Positions 25,107 through 34,349 of a stretch of 64,000 nt of DNA are shown piece after piece. The translations under genes and the position numbers were made by a program. The DNA comes from Leuctra nigra. Taxonomy: Eukaryota; Arthropoda; Insecta; Plecoptera; Leuctridae. The stretch spans positions 15,940,948 through 16,004,947 of the forward strand of contig OW203763.1 in assembly GCA_934045905.1 (NCBI GenBank), written 5' to 3'. The notes under the pieces are model-generated. The model was given only the letters and a program-made list of their open reading frames with translations. It searched no databases and had not been told where the DNA came from. Each line of letters starts with the position of its first letter. Position 1 is the stretch's first letter.

Positions 25107-25825
25107 GTAAAAGTACCATCTTTTCATCTCGATATGTGATTAGGTAATTGGTCAGTACCGATGTGCCAATGGTAGGTAGGTACCTAGTCTGGATTGCATA
25201 TTCGAGTGCTGGGATTTTTCATAATATGGTACCTATCAACATTCTTTGAGCTGACTGTAATAGATAGATAGAGTAGAGTACCTATTTAATATTTTGTTTT
25301 ATGATCATGCCTTGAAATTGTTTAGTTTATGGTTACTTTCTTACTATTTGAAGTATCACCAAGCACTTCGTCTAAGCAATCTGAGTCCAGTTACAGAGAG
25401 TAGGACTCTAGGAGGGAGATTTGCATGTGTACCTACCTTCTTTACTAAAAATGTGGAACGTTCTTGGTACCTATATCAAACAGTAGAAATTTGTTGTTTA
25501 TTTACAGCTAAACGGTTCAAGGTAGGTACAAAACATTTGGGAGACCTCTAAGAAAACAAACATTTCCCATTATCATCCCATTGCCCATTCATTGCCCATT
25601 ATCCCATTGCTCATCTTAGGACATTAGTTTAGAATGTATAATCAATTCAAAACTCTCATCTCTTTTATAATCAATATTTTTCACTTCCACAGTTTGTGGA
25701 GCAAAATAGTCGTATAGTAGGTAGATAGGTACATTTGATATTAATACTTAAGGTTTCAGAAAAAAAGTGTCGTTGTCGTTGAATTACCTCTGGGATTTTT
25801 TTACAAAATGTTCTGTTTTCTCTAG
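25107..25825 (+). other. ELMO intron 1
   Basis: A 719-bp intron from GTAAAA to TTCTCTAG, phase 0. It is AT-rich, with several copies of GTAGGTAGGTA and CATT/CCCATT-rich simple sequence near 25565-25612. Stops interrupt the exon 1 frame soon after the donor, so retention would truncate ELMO at 327 residues. Confidence 0.9.
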
Positions 25826-26071
25826 GACCAAGATGCTCATGACAAGATCAAAGAGCTGCGGCGCATTGCGTTCGACACGGAAGGTTCCCTCGGCTCCAGC
25901 GGTGATCAAAGCGTCAGAAGACAACTCGGCGTCTTCGCCAAGGACTACAAGAAACTAGGATTCAAGTACGACATCAATCCTGCGCTTGATTTCACCGAGA
26001 CACCACCCGGAATGTTGGCTCTCGACTGCATGGTCTACTTCGCTCGCAATCACATTGAAAGTTACACTAAG
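25826..26071 (+). CDS. ELMO: ELMO/CED-12, coding exon 2 (residues 318-399)
   Basis: An 82-codon, phase 0-0 exon flanked by acceptor TTTTCTCTAG and donor AAG-GTTTGT. It encodes the start of the ELMO domain: DQDAHDKIKELRRIAFD, then KDYKKLGFKYDINPALDF and the signature TPPGMLALDCMVYFA. These correspond in order and spacing to the vertebrate ELMO1 segment ending MLALDNMLYLAK. The exon uses ordinary codons and shows no frameshift. Because both ends are phase 0, skipping it would remove part of the ELMO domain without changing frame. Confidence 0.96.
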
Positions 26072-26427
26072 GTTTGTAATGGCTCGTTTGATAAGGTTTG
26101 GCAGTGTATGTTGCTCTTGTATGTACACTTTTACTAAGTGAAATTAGGTACCTAGGTAGGTATAAATGGTGTGTTTCTAGCTATATTCCCAATATATTAT
26201 ATTTTGCTTTTAGCATCCTCATTTTGCATTTTTAATTGTCTTGAATGGCCTGTTCCCAGACATATCACTGTGAACAACAGACACGTGATCAATCAAGTGA
26301 AGATTTTTAGTATTAAAACCGTTTTGGCTGTAGATTCAGTAAAAAAAATCAAGTGAATGAATGCACAGAGACAGTGCTAATAAGCACAGGATTATTAAGT
26401 GCTTATAATAATAATTCTTTACTTCAT

Positions 26428-27052
26428 ATCGTCCCCCCAGTTCAAAGACTACATTACGTTATCTCAATTTTTTTTATTTTTTTTTACATGTCTTTGTTAG
26501 GACCTTTCCTATTATGTCCAATGATGCAAATTCTTATATTTCATAATTTGGTCATCCTAGGACACATAACGTTGTATTACCCGTAGGTCATTTTCAACTT
26601 TTAATTCGTTCAATACTACGTTATCTGGGAATTTCCTATGCTATTTGCAAATAGTATAGTCTTGCACCAGAATTATGTAAACCTGGCGTCAAAACTAAAT
26701 CCAATACACCGCTATTTGCAGATACGTAGTGTAGTATTGCTCTAGATTTTACCATGTCTTTAGAAATGAAACTTGAGAAGAATGTTAGTTCAATAGGTAG
26801 GTACTGCATTATCTGCAAATAACGCTGTATTGAACAGAGTTATTACCTATATTAATTAATATTGCCAATTATAATAATCCAATCAATAATTTGAAAAGTA
26901 CGTAATGCGTATTTCTGTTGAGACTAATTACATAAAAATAATGATACCATTTAACTGTTATTCTAATTAGTTAGGCGATTTCAAAATATTAAAACGCCGT
27001 TTCTCAACAATGAAGTTTTGCAGATAACGTAGTCTTGAACTGGGGGGACGAT
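26428..27052. mobile_element. 625-bp inverted-repeat element with ATCGTCCCCCC ends
   Basis: The left end reads ATCGTCCCCCCAGTTCAAAG and the reverse complement of the right end ATCGTCCCCCCAGTTCAAG, both continuing through an ACTAC and GTTATCT block. Inside are several subterminal copies of a GCAGATAACGTAGTATTG-like motif in both orientations (about 26611, 26717, 26810). No transposase is encoded. Subterminal repeats of this sort usually bind the transposase of an autonomous partner. No target duplication is obvious. Confidence 0.8.
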
Positions 27053-27234
27053 GTATAACAGTTAATCCCTTTTTTTTGTTACCTACCCACTCTTAAATAG
27101 GAAAGAAAAGACATCAGCCCTATGAATTTATGAAATAATGTCAAAAAGAATATCATGCTCACTAATAGTACATCATAAACATACAGTACTATACATAATA
27201 CCTTTATAAAACAAAAATAAAATTCTAAATGTAG

Positions 27235-27455
27235 GTACACTCCCCCAAATAATAAACGGTACTCGAAAGAAAATGAATTGACTGATTAATGTTTGATGGC
27301 ATCATCTCATGATGTCAGTGCTAACGCATTATCTAACTCTTTTAGGTGAGCTCTGATTTCATTGATAACAACAAGGATTGATTGCCAAGGAACCGGCCCA
27401 GCAGCCAATACGTTTTGTACCAAGTACCGTTTATTATTTGGGGGAGTGTACCTAC
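27235..27455. mobile_element. MITE, GTACACTCCCCCAAATAATA ends
   Basis: Near-perfect terminal inverted repeats of about 30 bp: left GTAGGTACACTCCCCCAAAT and the same sequence in reverse complement at the right end, continuing into AATAAACGGTACT. Its body shares GCATCATC, GAGCTCTGATTTCATTGATAA and CCAGCAGCCAAT with the copies at 9086-9575 and 43737-43937. It is non-coding and lies within ELMO intron 2. Confidence 0.85.
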
Positions 27456-27954
27456 CTACTAAAGAAATGTTACATAATATAAGAAGTTCTTAAACATATA
27501 GAATATTGACATACTTAGACATGCAACATGCACTCATTCAGAGAATACAATGCATGCTGTACAAGAAAATCCTTTTCATGATAGTATTGAAATATCCATA
27601 TCAAGATGAATATTGACTACAAACCCCAATACCTAACTGTACAAGCCAAATATTAGTAGGTATTTATTGACAATTTACCTAACCAATGGAATAAAGCAAT
27701 TTGGTCAGATCAATAGCGATTGGATGAGCGATTAAATGTAGAGTATAGTACGTTGAAACCTTAATGCAAAACCAAGATTGCAATTTTTTTCCATTTTTGA
27801 ATTTTTTTTAACACTAAAAAATAGAAAATAAATCATTTCATATTGTTGCAAAAACTTGTGTTTTTCAGACCAAAAACATTCCTCTAAATCACTGTCTTTA
27901 AAACCTCATGTATAGAAAGTGAAAGTAAATATACATGAAAAAACACATGTAACT

Positions 27955-28168
27955 TGGCCAAACAAAACTTGAACGTTCAATAAATCTGATAGGCTGATAA
28001 ATGTAAGATCGCACCATCAGAAGTCAGTCTAAGCGATCTCATTGTCTCACTCTAGTAGGTGACATCACATTTCAATGATAATAACAAGCTTTGATTGGTT
28101 ATGGGACATGACCAGCAGTCATTCTAATTTGGTCAACGTTCAAGTTTTATTTGGCCGAGAGTACCTAC
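27955..28168. mobile_element. MITE, TTGGCCAAACAAAACTTGAA ends
   Basis: The left end TTGGCCAAACAAAACTTGAA matches the reverse complement of the right end TTGGCCAAATAAAACTTGAA, continuing into CGTT. The body (CACCATCAGAAGTCAG, GCGATCTCATTGTCTCAC, TTTCAATGATAATAACAAG, GACCAGCAGTCATT) matches the copy at 12058-12185 and more loosely the GTACACTC family. Non-coding, in ELMO intron 2. Confidence 0.8.
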
Positions 28169-29157
28169 CTATCTAAAACCATCAAATTAATGTCTATGGA
28201 CATACGAACTTCAGTAATTGAAGAAATCGACTATATTCGTCTCATTATGAGGCAACATATTTGTAGCTCTTTTGAAAAGGTTCCAGAAAAATTTATTTTA
28301 ATATGATTAACTTGCTCATAAACTGTTTTTCGTGCCTGAACAATTTAGAAAAGTGCACGTACCTACGTGGTTTTGCAGTAAGGTATTGATATGAATATAA
28401 AGTTAGTTACCTACTTGTCTTACTCCTATTAATACATCACAGTGGAGTGGATAGAAGGTTAGCTCATTCACCTTTAGCTGCCGAGTGCCAGCATGACGTA
28501 GGGATCAGTGATGATGGACTGATGGAGTAGAAACAGCAGAGCAACAGTGCTTCTGTGTTTCAGTGCTTGTGCTATTGAGCCGACTTGATATCTCAATGAC
28601 TGACTAGCACAAGTCTTTTTGTTTCTTTTTGCAAATGTGAAGGAGCTAATATTTTATGGGACCTTCCAGCAAAATAACATTTTCAATTGGAAATGTGTGG
28701 AATCTTTGAAAGCTTTGTGCTACTGTCTTGTGAGACTTGAAGTGAGAGCTGTCTCTTAAACTCAAGTTTCAATGAAATTATTTGTAATCCACAAGTTCTT
28801 TAAAACTTTGTCCCTTTTAATGACTGATAGCAATCTAGGACACATATTTCACTTCTTGGAGGCAGGTCAGGCATTAAGCCAGAGAATGTGGTTGGATGAG
28901 ATTTTGAGCCATCTCAAAATGACTATATGTAGAAACTTCTAAACTTGTAATGGGATTATTATTATCATCCTACTTATGAGCTCATTTAAATTGTTAATTG
29001 AAATTCTTTTCTTTCTTACCACAACTGCTTCAATTTCAACGGTGCCACAGCTGGTGATTAAGTGGATTTCAGATGACCATGCTATAAAACGTAATTTTGA
29101 CCCCACGATATTCTTGTAGACTGAGGTTTCTAAACTAATTGCTACATCAATGTCTAG

Positions 29158-30153
29158 GTTGTGCTGGAAAACTCATGTCGTGCCGATGAACATGAGTGTC
29201 CATTTGGTCGCACCAGCGTTGAACTGGCCAAGCTGCTCTGCGAGGTACTTCGCATCGGGGAGCCCCCTAGCGAGCAGGGTCAAAACTATCATCCCATGTT
29301 CTTCACACACGATCATCCTGTTGAAGAATTCTTCTGCATATGCATTGTATTGTTGAATAAAACATGGAAAGAGATGCGTGCAACGATTGAGGATTTTGTC
29401 AAAGTATTTAGCGTAGTTCGAGAACAGATTACTAGAGCTTTGGCATCACAGCCTACTGGTTTGGATAAGTTTCGAGCCAAACTTCAACTTCTGACGTATT
29501 CGGAGATCACGAATCTCTGGCAACAGGAGCGAACATCCAGGGAGGAATGGGAATCTCACGCCCGACCTATAGTGGAACTCAAAGAACAAATCACACCGGA
29601 GATCATGGAACTTATTCAGCAACAGCGATTAGGCTTTCTTGTCGAAGGCACACGTTTCACAAAATACTCGATGCGTGGTCAGCGAATCAAGGACAAGTTT
29701 TGGTACGTCCGACTTTCTCCAAATCACAAAGTATTTCACTACGGTGACTGCGATGAGAAAAGTGTACCTACTTTAGAAGAGCTCGGAAACAAGCTTACTG
29801 TTGTGGACATTAAGAACCTGACTACCGGTAAAGATTGTCCTCACATGAAAGACGTCCGAGGCAGAAAGACGGCACATCATCTCGCTTTTTCTTTGACTCT
29901 GGACTCGGCAGAAGTTCAATCTCTTGATTTTGTCGCTCCCGATGAACAAGTATATGATTATTGGACGGACGGAGTAAATGCGTTGCTGGGCAACAGGATG
30001 CACAGCAAGGAAACTAACAATGATCTGGAAACGCTTCTGTCGATGGACATCAAACTCAGACTGCTCGACGCCGAGGGTGTCGACATTCCTCAGGATCCAC
30101 CCCCGATTCCTGACGACCCACCAAACTATGACTTTTGCTACGAGATCAAATAA
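29158..30153 (+). CDS. ELMO: ELMO/CED-12, terminal coding exon (residues 400-730)
   Basis: Starts after acceptor TGTCTAG in phase 0 and encodes 331 codons plus TAA. It completes the ELMO domain (VVLENSCRADEHECPFGR, NYHPMFFTHDHPVEEFFCIC, LLNKTWKEMRATIEDF). A helical linker at about 480-550 follows, then a PH domain at about 555-680 with DKFWYVRLSPNHKVFHYGDC and GKDCPHMKD. Then comes the helix LLSMDIKLRLLDAEGVDIP and a C-terminal PxxP stretch, DPPPIPDDPP at 712-721, the site that binds the DOCK SH3 domain in known ELMOs. The joined length of 730 is within a few residues of vertebrate ELMO1. No domain is missing, so the gene looks intact. Confidence 0.98.
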   Translation, partial: VVLENSCRADEHECPFGRTSVELAKLLCEVLRIGEPPSEQGQNYHPMFFTHDHPVEEFFCICIVLLNKTWKEMRATIEDFVKVFSVVREQITRALASQPTGLDKFRAKLQLLTYSEITNLWQQERTSREEWESHARPIVELKEQITPEIMELIQQQRLGFLVEGTRFTKYSMRGQRIKDKFWYVRLSPNHKVFHYGDCDEKSVPTLEELGNKLTVVDIKNLTTGKDCPHMKDVRGRKTAHHLAFSLTLDSAEVQSLDFVAPDEQVYDYWTDGVNALLGNRMHSKETNNDLETLLSMDIKLRLLDAEGVDIPQDPPPIPDDPPNYDFCYEIK

Positions 30154-30175
30154 AAGGTGGGTTTTCGTACAAATT
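30149..30175 (+). terminator. AATAAA overlapping the ELMO stop codon
   Basis: The last sense codon and stop, AAA TAA, plus the next base form the poly(A) hexamer AATAAA (30149-30154). A GT-rich GGTGGGTTTTCG follows at once. Either the transcript has an extremely short 3' UTR, or the hexamer is unused, or AAG-GTGGGT is a donor for a 3' UTR intron. No other canonical AATAAA was noticed in the next kilobase. Confidence 0.35.
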
Positions 30176-30761
30176 CAACCATTCCATAAATACATTGTTT
30201 ACCAAAGATCTTGGGTATTAGGTATTTACAACTGTGCCATTTCATTTTTGAATCTCAATGAAAGAGATCATTTTACTCAAGATGGAGCATTCTACTCATT
30301 TATATGTATACATTTTAATATATATAATGATATTCCAAACCTAAATATTGGGTATTTAATTTAGAAATACCTCTTTTATAGTATTTTATGCATGATATTG
30401 GAAGTATAGTCAATTTTATAAACTGGTGCGCTAATTGTGAAAGTCTTGTACTGTACTGACTTGACGTATTCTTGACTTCCACTCTTCTGGGTGTTGTTAC
30501 ACCTATTGCGGGCCAATGATTATTATTAGTTAATATATACCTACATAATTGTAATATAGATTTGTATACGTATGAGTACAAAAATAGTGGGTATATAATA
30601 GTCATAATGTAGTATTTATCTTTAATCTAAATTGCTTTGCTTTCGTATGTTCTTAAATTTGATTTTTTTTTAAATTAATGTCTCTCTTATTCCTGATATT
30701 GACTTGATATTGTTTCCTACTGTACAACCTTTGTTGCCTGCCAACATACAAATCCTCTCTT

Positions 30762-31044
30762 CAGTGGTTAATTTGGGGGCGGACGAGGGCGGACTTTTCA
30801 GGGTGGACGCCGTCTGCCCACCTTTTTTTAATTGAGTAAAAATTGTCTTAAATTTGTGTACAAATCGCGTAGAGAGTCACCAAATTTGGTCCTGAAATTC
30901 AAAATTTTCCCGGGCCTATGCGCCCCGGACCCGTATTATGTTGGGGGGCCCTCCCCCCAAACCCCCCATTGTTTTCGTAAACAAATGTGTTTCCCTGACA
31001 TCGCCAAGCGTCCGCCCACTTATTATTTTACAAATTAACCACTG
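30762..31044. mobile_element. hAT-like MITE with exact 8-bp target duplication
   Basis: A 283-bp element with ends CAGTGGTTAATTTG and, reverse-complemented, CAGTGGTTAATTTG, giving a perfect 14-bp terminal repeat. It is bordered by the identical 8-mer CCTCTCTT at 30754-30761 and 31045-31052. An 8-bp duplication with CA...TG ends fits the hAT superfamily. The interior is GC-richer (GGGCCTATGCGCCCCGGACC) and has no transposase. It lies about 600 bp downstream of ELMO. Confidence 0.92.
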
Positions 31045-31054
31045 CCTCTCTTGG

Positions 31055-32480
31055 TTCCCAATATTCTGACAGCACTAAATGAAAGAAATTTTTAGCGTTC
31101 CTTAACAGTTTGACAAAATTGATATTATACCAATTACATTTTATATAAGTAGGTACCAACCAAAAATGATTTATTTTACCTAAGCTAGAATTTAATATCA
31201 TAAAGCATGGGTAATATTATACTAACATGGCAAATTATGTAAAGAATGCATTATATCTACAATTTTGCAATGTGTTCATTCTTTTACCAGAAAAGGCAGT
31301 ATATTGTAATATGAGTTATGTATGTTCAATACTCTCATTAACATGTATGTAAGTATATTTATATTACATATATTATAATTATTTACTCTTACTGTGCATT
31401 TCGACATAAGTGACTCATGTCATATTTAGTGAACTTCCCTAATTCTAGGTCCTTTCCATTCAACATCATTCAAGGTTTGACTCACTCGACTTAGTATTAC
31501 CTTTTGCTCTTCATCTTCAGATTCACGAAGATAAAACAATCATTACTTAGCTGAATTTACTGAAAGGGTCATGAAGGTGTTTCAAGGCAGTTTGTTGTCA
31601 AATGAAAATAGTATTTTTAAAAATTCATCTACATCAATGATCATGATGGCGTGTGCTGATTAGGTGAAAGCGTGAACAAACTCTGTCGGTGCAATTCTTC
31701 TGAGTTTCTGCGACTGGTTAACATGCGTCAACCGAGCTTGCGAAGGTGAAGCGCCCTTGTGGACAGCTCACGAAGTCTGCTCACTGCTGTTAGTCGTCAA
31801 GTACCACATTTGCCTCCAAGGAGGCGCTAGTTTGGTATTGCCAACAATAGGGATGTTACCGGTAATATTACGGTTTAATATTACCGTTTAAAAAAAATAC
31901 TTTTCATACAATATTTCTCATTTTTCACAGCGATTATTTCCATACCAATTATATAGCACATACAGCTCTATTCTAATTGTTCTAGCAAGCTATTCACTTC
32001 AAACATTGTATTTACATTTTGAGGTACACTCGGCAATATACATATACATATACAGCAGGCATATGTGACATAATAATAATAATATGACATATATTTTAGG
32101 AAAGAGTCACGTCTCTAATACCTCAGAGTTCCTTGATTGTCAGAAAAATACATTACTTCGGTTCAATCAATTTAAAAAGGATACCTCTTGGTCAGGTTTA
32201 TGGATTAAAATACTTTATTTCTTGAACTGTGAACTTTATCTGGAATAAGGGAGATTATTATTAACAATCATGATTTATCACCAACACTTTATTAAGGGTG
32301 GGGATACTTATTTTCTTCTTGATAATACATAATATTCTATTATTTCAGTTCTTTCTGACCCACAAGTTGAAATGCCTGACAAACAACCCATTATGTGGAA
32401 TGTATTTGAAAGAGTTTGGCTTGTTAGCAATCAGGTTCCGGAAGCGATGAAAGTTCCAGGGCAAGAATGCAGTTGTGGTG
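31055..32480. other. Non-coding stretch
   Basis: No coding exon recognised. A GC-richer patch at about 31680-31830 has no family resemblance. An AATATTACCG-rich palindromic patch at 31855-31890 resembles a transposon end, but no partner end with a matching target duplication was found. Confidence 0.4.
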
Positions 32481-32484
32481 ACAC

Positions 32485-32945
32485 GGCATCCATCCATTAC
32501 TGCCCCCCACCGACGGCTGCCACCTTATCGCGGTGGTGGGGTTTGTGTTGGCCAACGATCCATTGCAGCTACGCCGGCGAGCATATGCTCATGTGTAAGG
32601 GTTACCCATGCCGGACAGGTCAGTGGTGAGGTCCAGACAAAGAGCAGCCAGTGTTGGCTTAACCATGTCCTCCCTTGAATTTGCGGTCCCCATCGGGCCG
32701 GCCTTCCCCCTCGAAATGGTGATCCCCCTGAAATCGGGTTCCGCCGGCCCGAATCCTTACACCTCCCGGTCCGTCCCCATTCCGGCCTGGCCTTCCCACC
32801 AGTGCTGGACTCCCCCGGATCGGGCCCGTTAGGTCAACCCCCTCCTAATGTCCTCCACTTAATTCAACAAAGTTTAAAGTAAAATAATTAATGTGCGCAA
32901 TATAACCTCGTCGTTGACGCGCCGTTAAATCCTATTAATCTAATC
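32485..32945 (+). repeat. GC-rich retroelement fragment with pentanucleotide tail
   Basis: Much richer in G and C than the surroundings. It contains ACCTTATCGCGGTGGTGGGG, CCCATGCCGGACAGGTC and GTCCAGACAAAGAGC blocks, then CCTCCCGGTCCG-type sequence, and ends in GACGCGCCGTTAAATCC followed by TATTAATCTAATCTAATCC. The pentanucleotide-like tail suggests the 3' end of a SINE or LINE, and a similar CTAAT tail occurs at 41762-41780. Three overlapping short open frames here are by-products of its base composition. Confidence 0.6.
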
Positions 32946-33179
32946 TAATCCATTACTGCCCATTCCCTCCACGTGTTAACAGGTCACACAGGCGCTTACT
33001 GAATCACACGGTATCAAACCAAAACTCACTCGTTCATTATTCAATCAAGCTTTCTCATTTATCCATTCTTTTCTTCAAGCAGAAGGTACCGAAAACAATC
33101 GAGAGTACAAAATGAGGCCCTAGAGCCAAATGATGGGATGGTGCCATACTAATTGCTCACGCATTGCTCATTGCTTATT

Positions 33180-33245
33180 CGTTCATCCGTCGCCATTACG
33201 TTGCAGAACATTGCGACGTTAAACACCACAGATAAAATAAAAATC
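33180..33245 (+). repeat. SINE tail fragment, plus strand
   Basis: CCGTCGCCATTACGTTGCAG followed by AACATTGCGACGTTAAACACC and an A-rich end matches the 3' part of the minus-strand SINE at 9112-9390 (CGTCGCCATTAGCCTCGCTG and GTGCGACGTTAAGCCCC). The tRNA-like head is absent. Confidence 0.6.
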
Positions 33246-33798
33246 TGATTAATTAGTTAATATTGATTTATATCTTTCTTAATTTTGTATACAAATACAG
33301 TTTATTCGGAAAATTAAACACTGTCTCACTTGATCGATTGCTCGAACTTTTCCCGAATTCATCCAACACTATGATTACGTTGGTAATGGGCAGGCAGGTG
33401 AACTGTCAAACTTATCCGAACTTTTGCAGCCCCCAATCACTGATACCTCACTTACAAGACAATAAACACCGAGTGAAATAATAACAATTCTCACGGCTAA
33501 GCGTTATCACAGAGATCATTGATAACGCACTTGCAGACTCACTATTAGTGGAGTAAAACCAAACGTGTCGCCTAATCTGATAATCTAATGAGGCAATAAA
33601 CAAGGTGCCATTAGAGGTTGTACTTTTACCATCAGTCCTAATATCACAGGGGAAGGATTCGGCACGAGTTAGTTGTAAAACTAAAACATTTATTACAGGA
33701 AACAAGCATATTATTCACTAGGAAAACGCGCAACACCTCGAACCGAAATTCTGTCTATCGAAAATGTCATTAAAAGCCAATAATTCTTCAATTTCGTC

Positions 33799-34345
33799 AC
33801 AGACTTGTATGAAATTCTTCAAAAATCACAAAAATATTGGTCCCAATAACCATACAAAGTTTTAAGTCGATCGATTGAACCTTTATGATTGAATGGTTCC
33901 TTGTTAATTTTCAAAAATGACATGATCTTGTTTCAAAAATATACCTGGGACCACTCATATGATATAAGTGTGTGTATAGTCAAGGAAACTAGATGGTGCA
34001 TACTCTATCTCTCTCTGCTCCATATAAAAACATGTTTATGTTATGGGTCAGAGAGAGGCAGAGTATGAACCATCTAGTTTCCCTGACTGTACACAATATC
34101 AGATCGATCTGTTGATTATTAGTATCATAATGCGTTTGAAAGTTTCCGTTCTAACTACCTTGGAACATTGGAACTGAGGCGTCAATGTTGCCGTGATCCA
34201 TAGCAACAAGCAGAATGTCCGTAAAATGGCAATAACTTTTGGATTTAAACACAGACGTGTCTGAAAATTGTCAAAAACACAGATAATGTTGGTCCCAATG
34301 ACCATGCAAAGTTTTAAGTTGATCGGTCAAACGGTTCTAGTTTAA
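33799..34345 (+). repeat. Pair of diverged direct repeats flanking a MITE
   Basis: Two segments of about 80-100 bp (33799-33890 and 34250-34345) share ACAGACNTGT, then TTGGTCCCAATNACCAT, CAAAGTTTTAAGT and GATCG. They lie about 450 bp apart with a mariner-type MITE between. They may be internal repeats of a larger uncharacterised element. No protein is recognisable. Confidence 0.6.
33975..34091. mobile_element. 117-bp mariner-like MITE
   Basis: Almost the whole element is an inverted repeat: left TATAGTCAAGGAAACTAGAT and reverse-complemented right TACAGTCAGGGAAACTAGAT, each continuing about 25 more bases through a CATACTCT and CTCTCTCTG block. Only a short loop of about 25 bp separates the arms. 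TA at both ends fits TA-targeting Tc1/mariner elements. RNA across it would fold into a long hairpin. Confidence 0.85.
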
Positions 34346-34349
34346 ATTT

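Larger units (their letters stand above)
26072..29157 (+). other. ELMO intron 2, loaded with MITEs
   Basis: A 3.09-kb intron from GTTTGT to TCTAG, phase 0. It contains a 625-bp inverted-repeat element (26428-27052), and two MITEs of one superfamily (27235-27455, 27955-28168). The remaining 1 kb before exon 3 has no recognised feature. Confidence 0.9.

Noticed and set aside
31849..32118. Possible transposon with TAGGGATGTTAC and TAGAGACGTGAC ends
   Set aside because: Only 9 of 12 end bases match and no flanking duplication was found.
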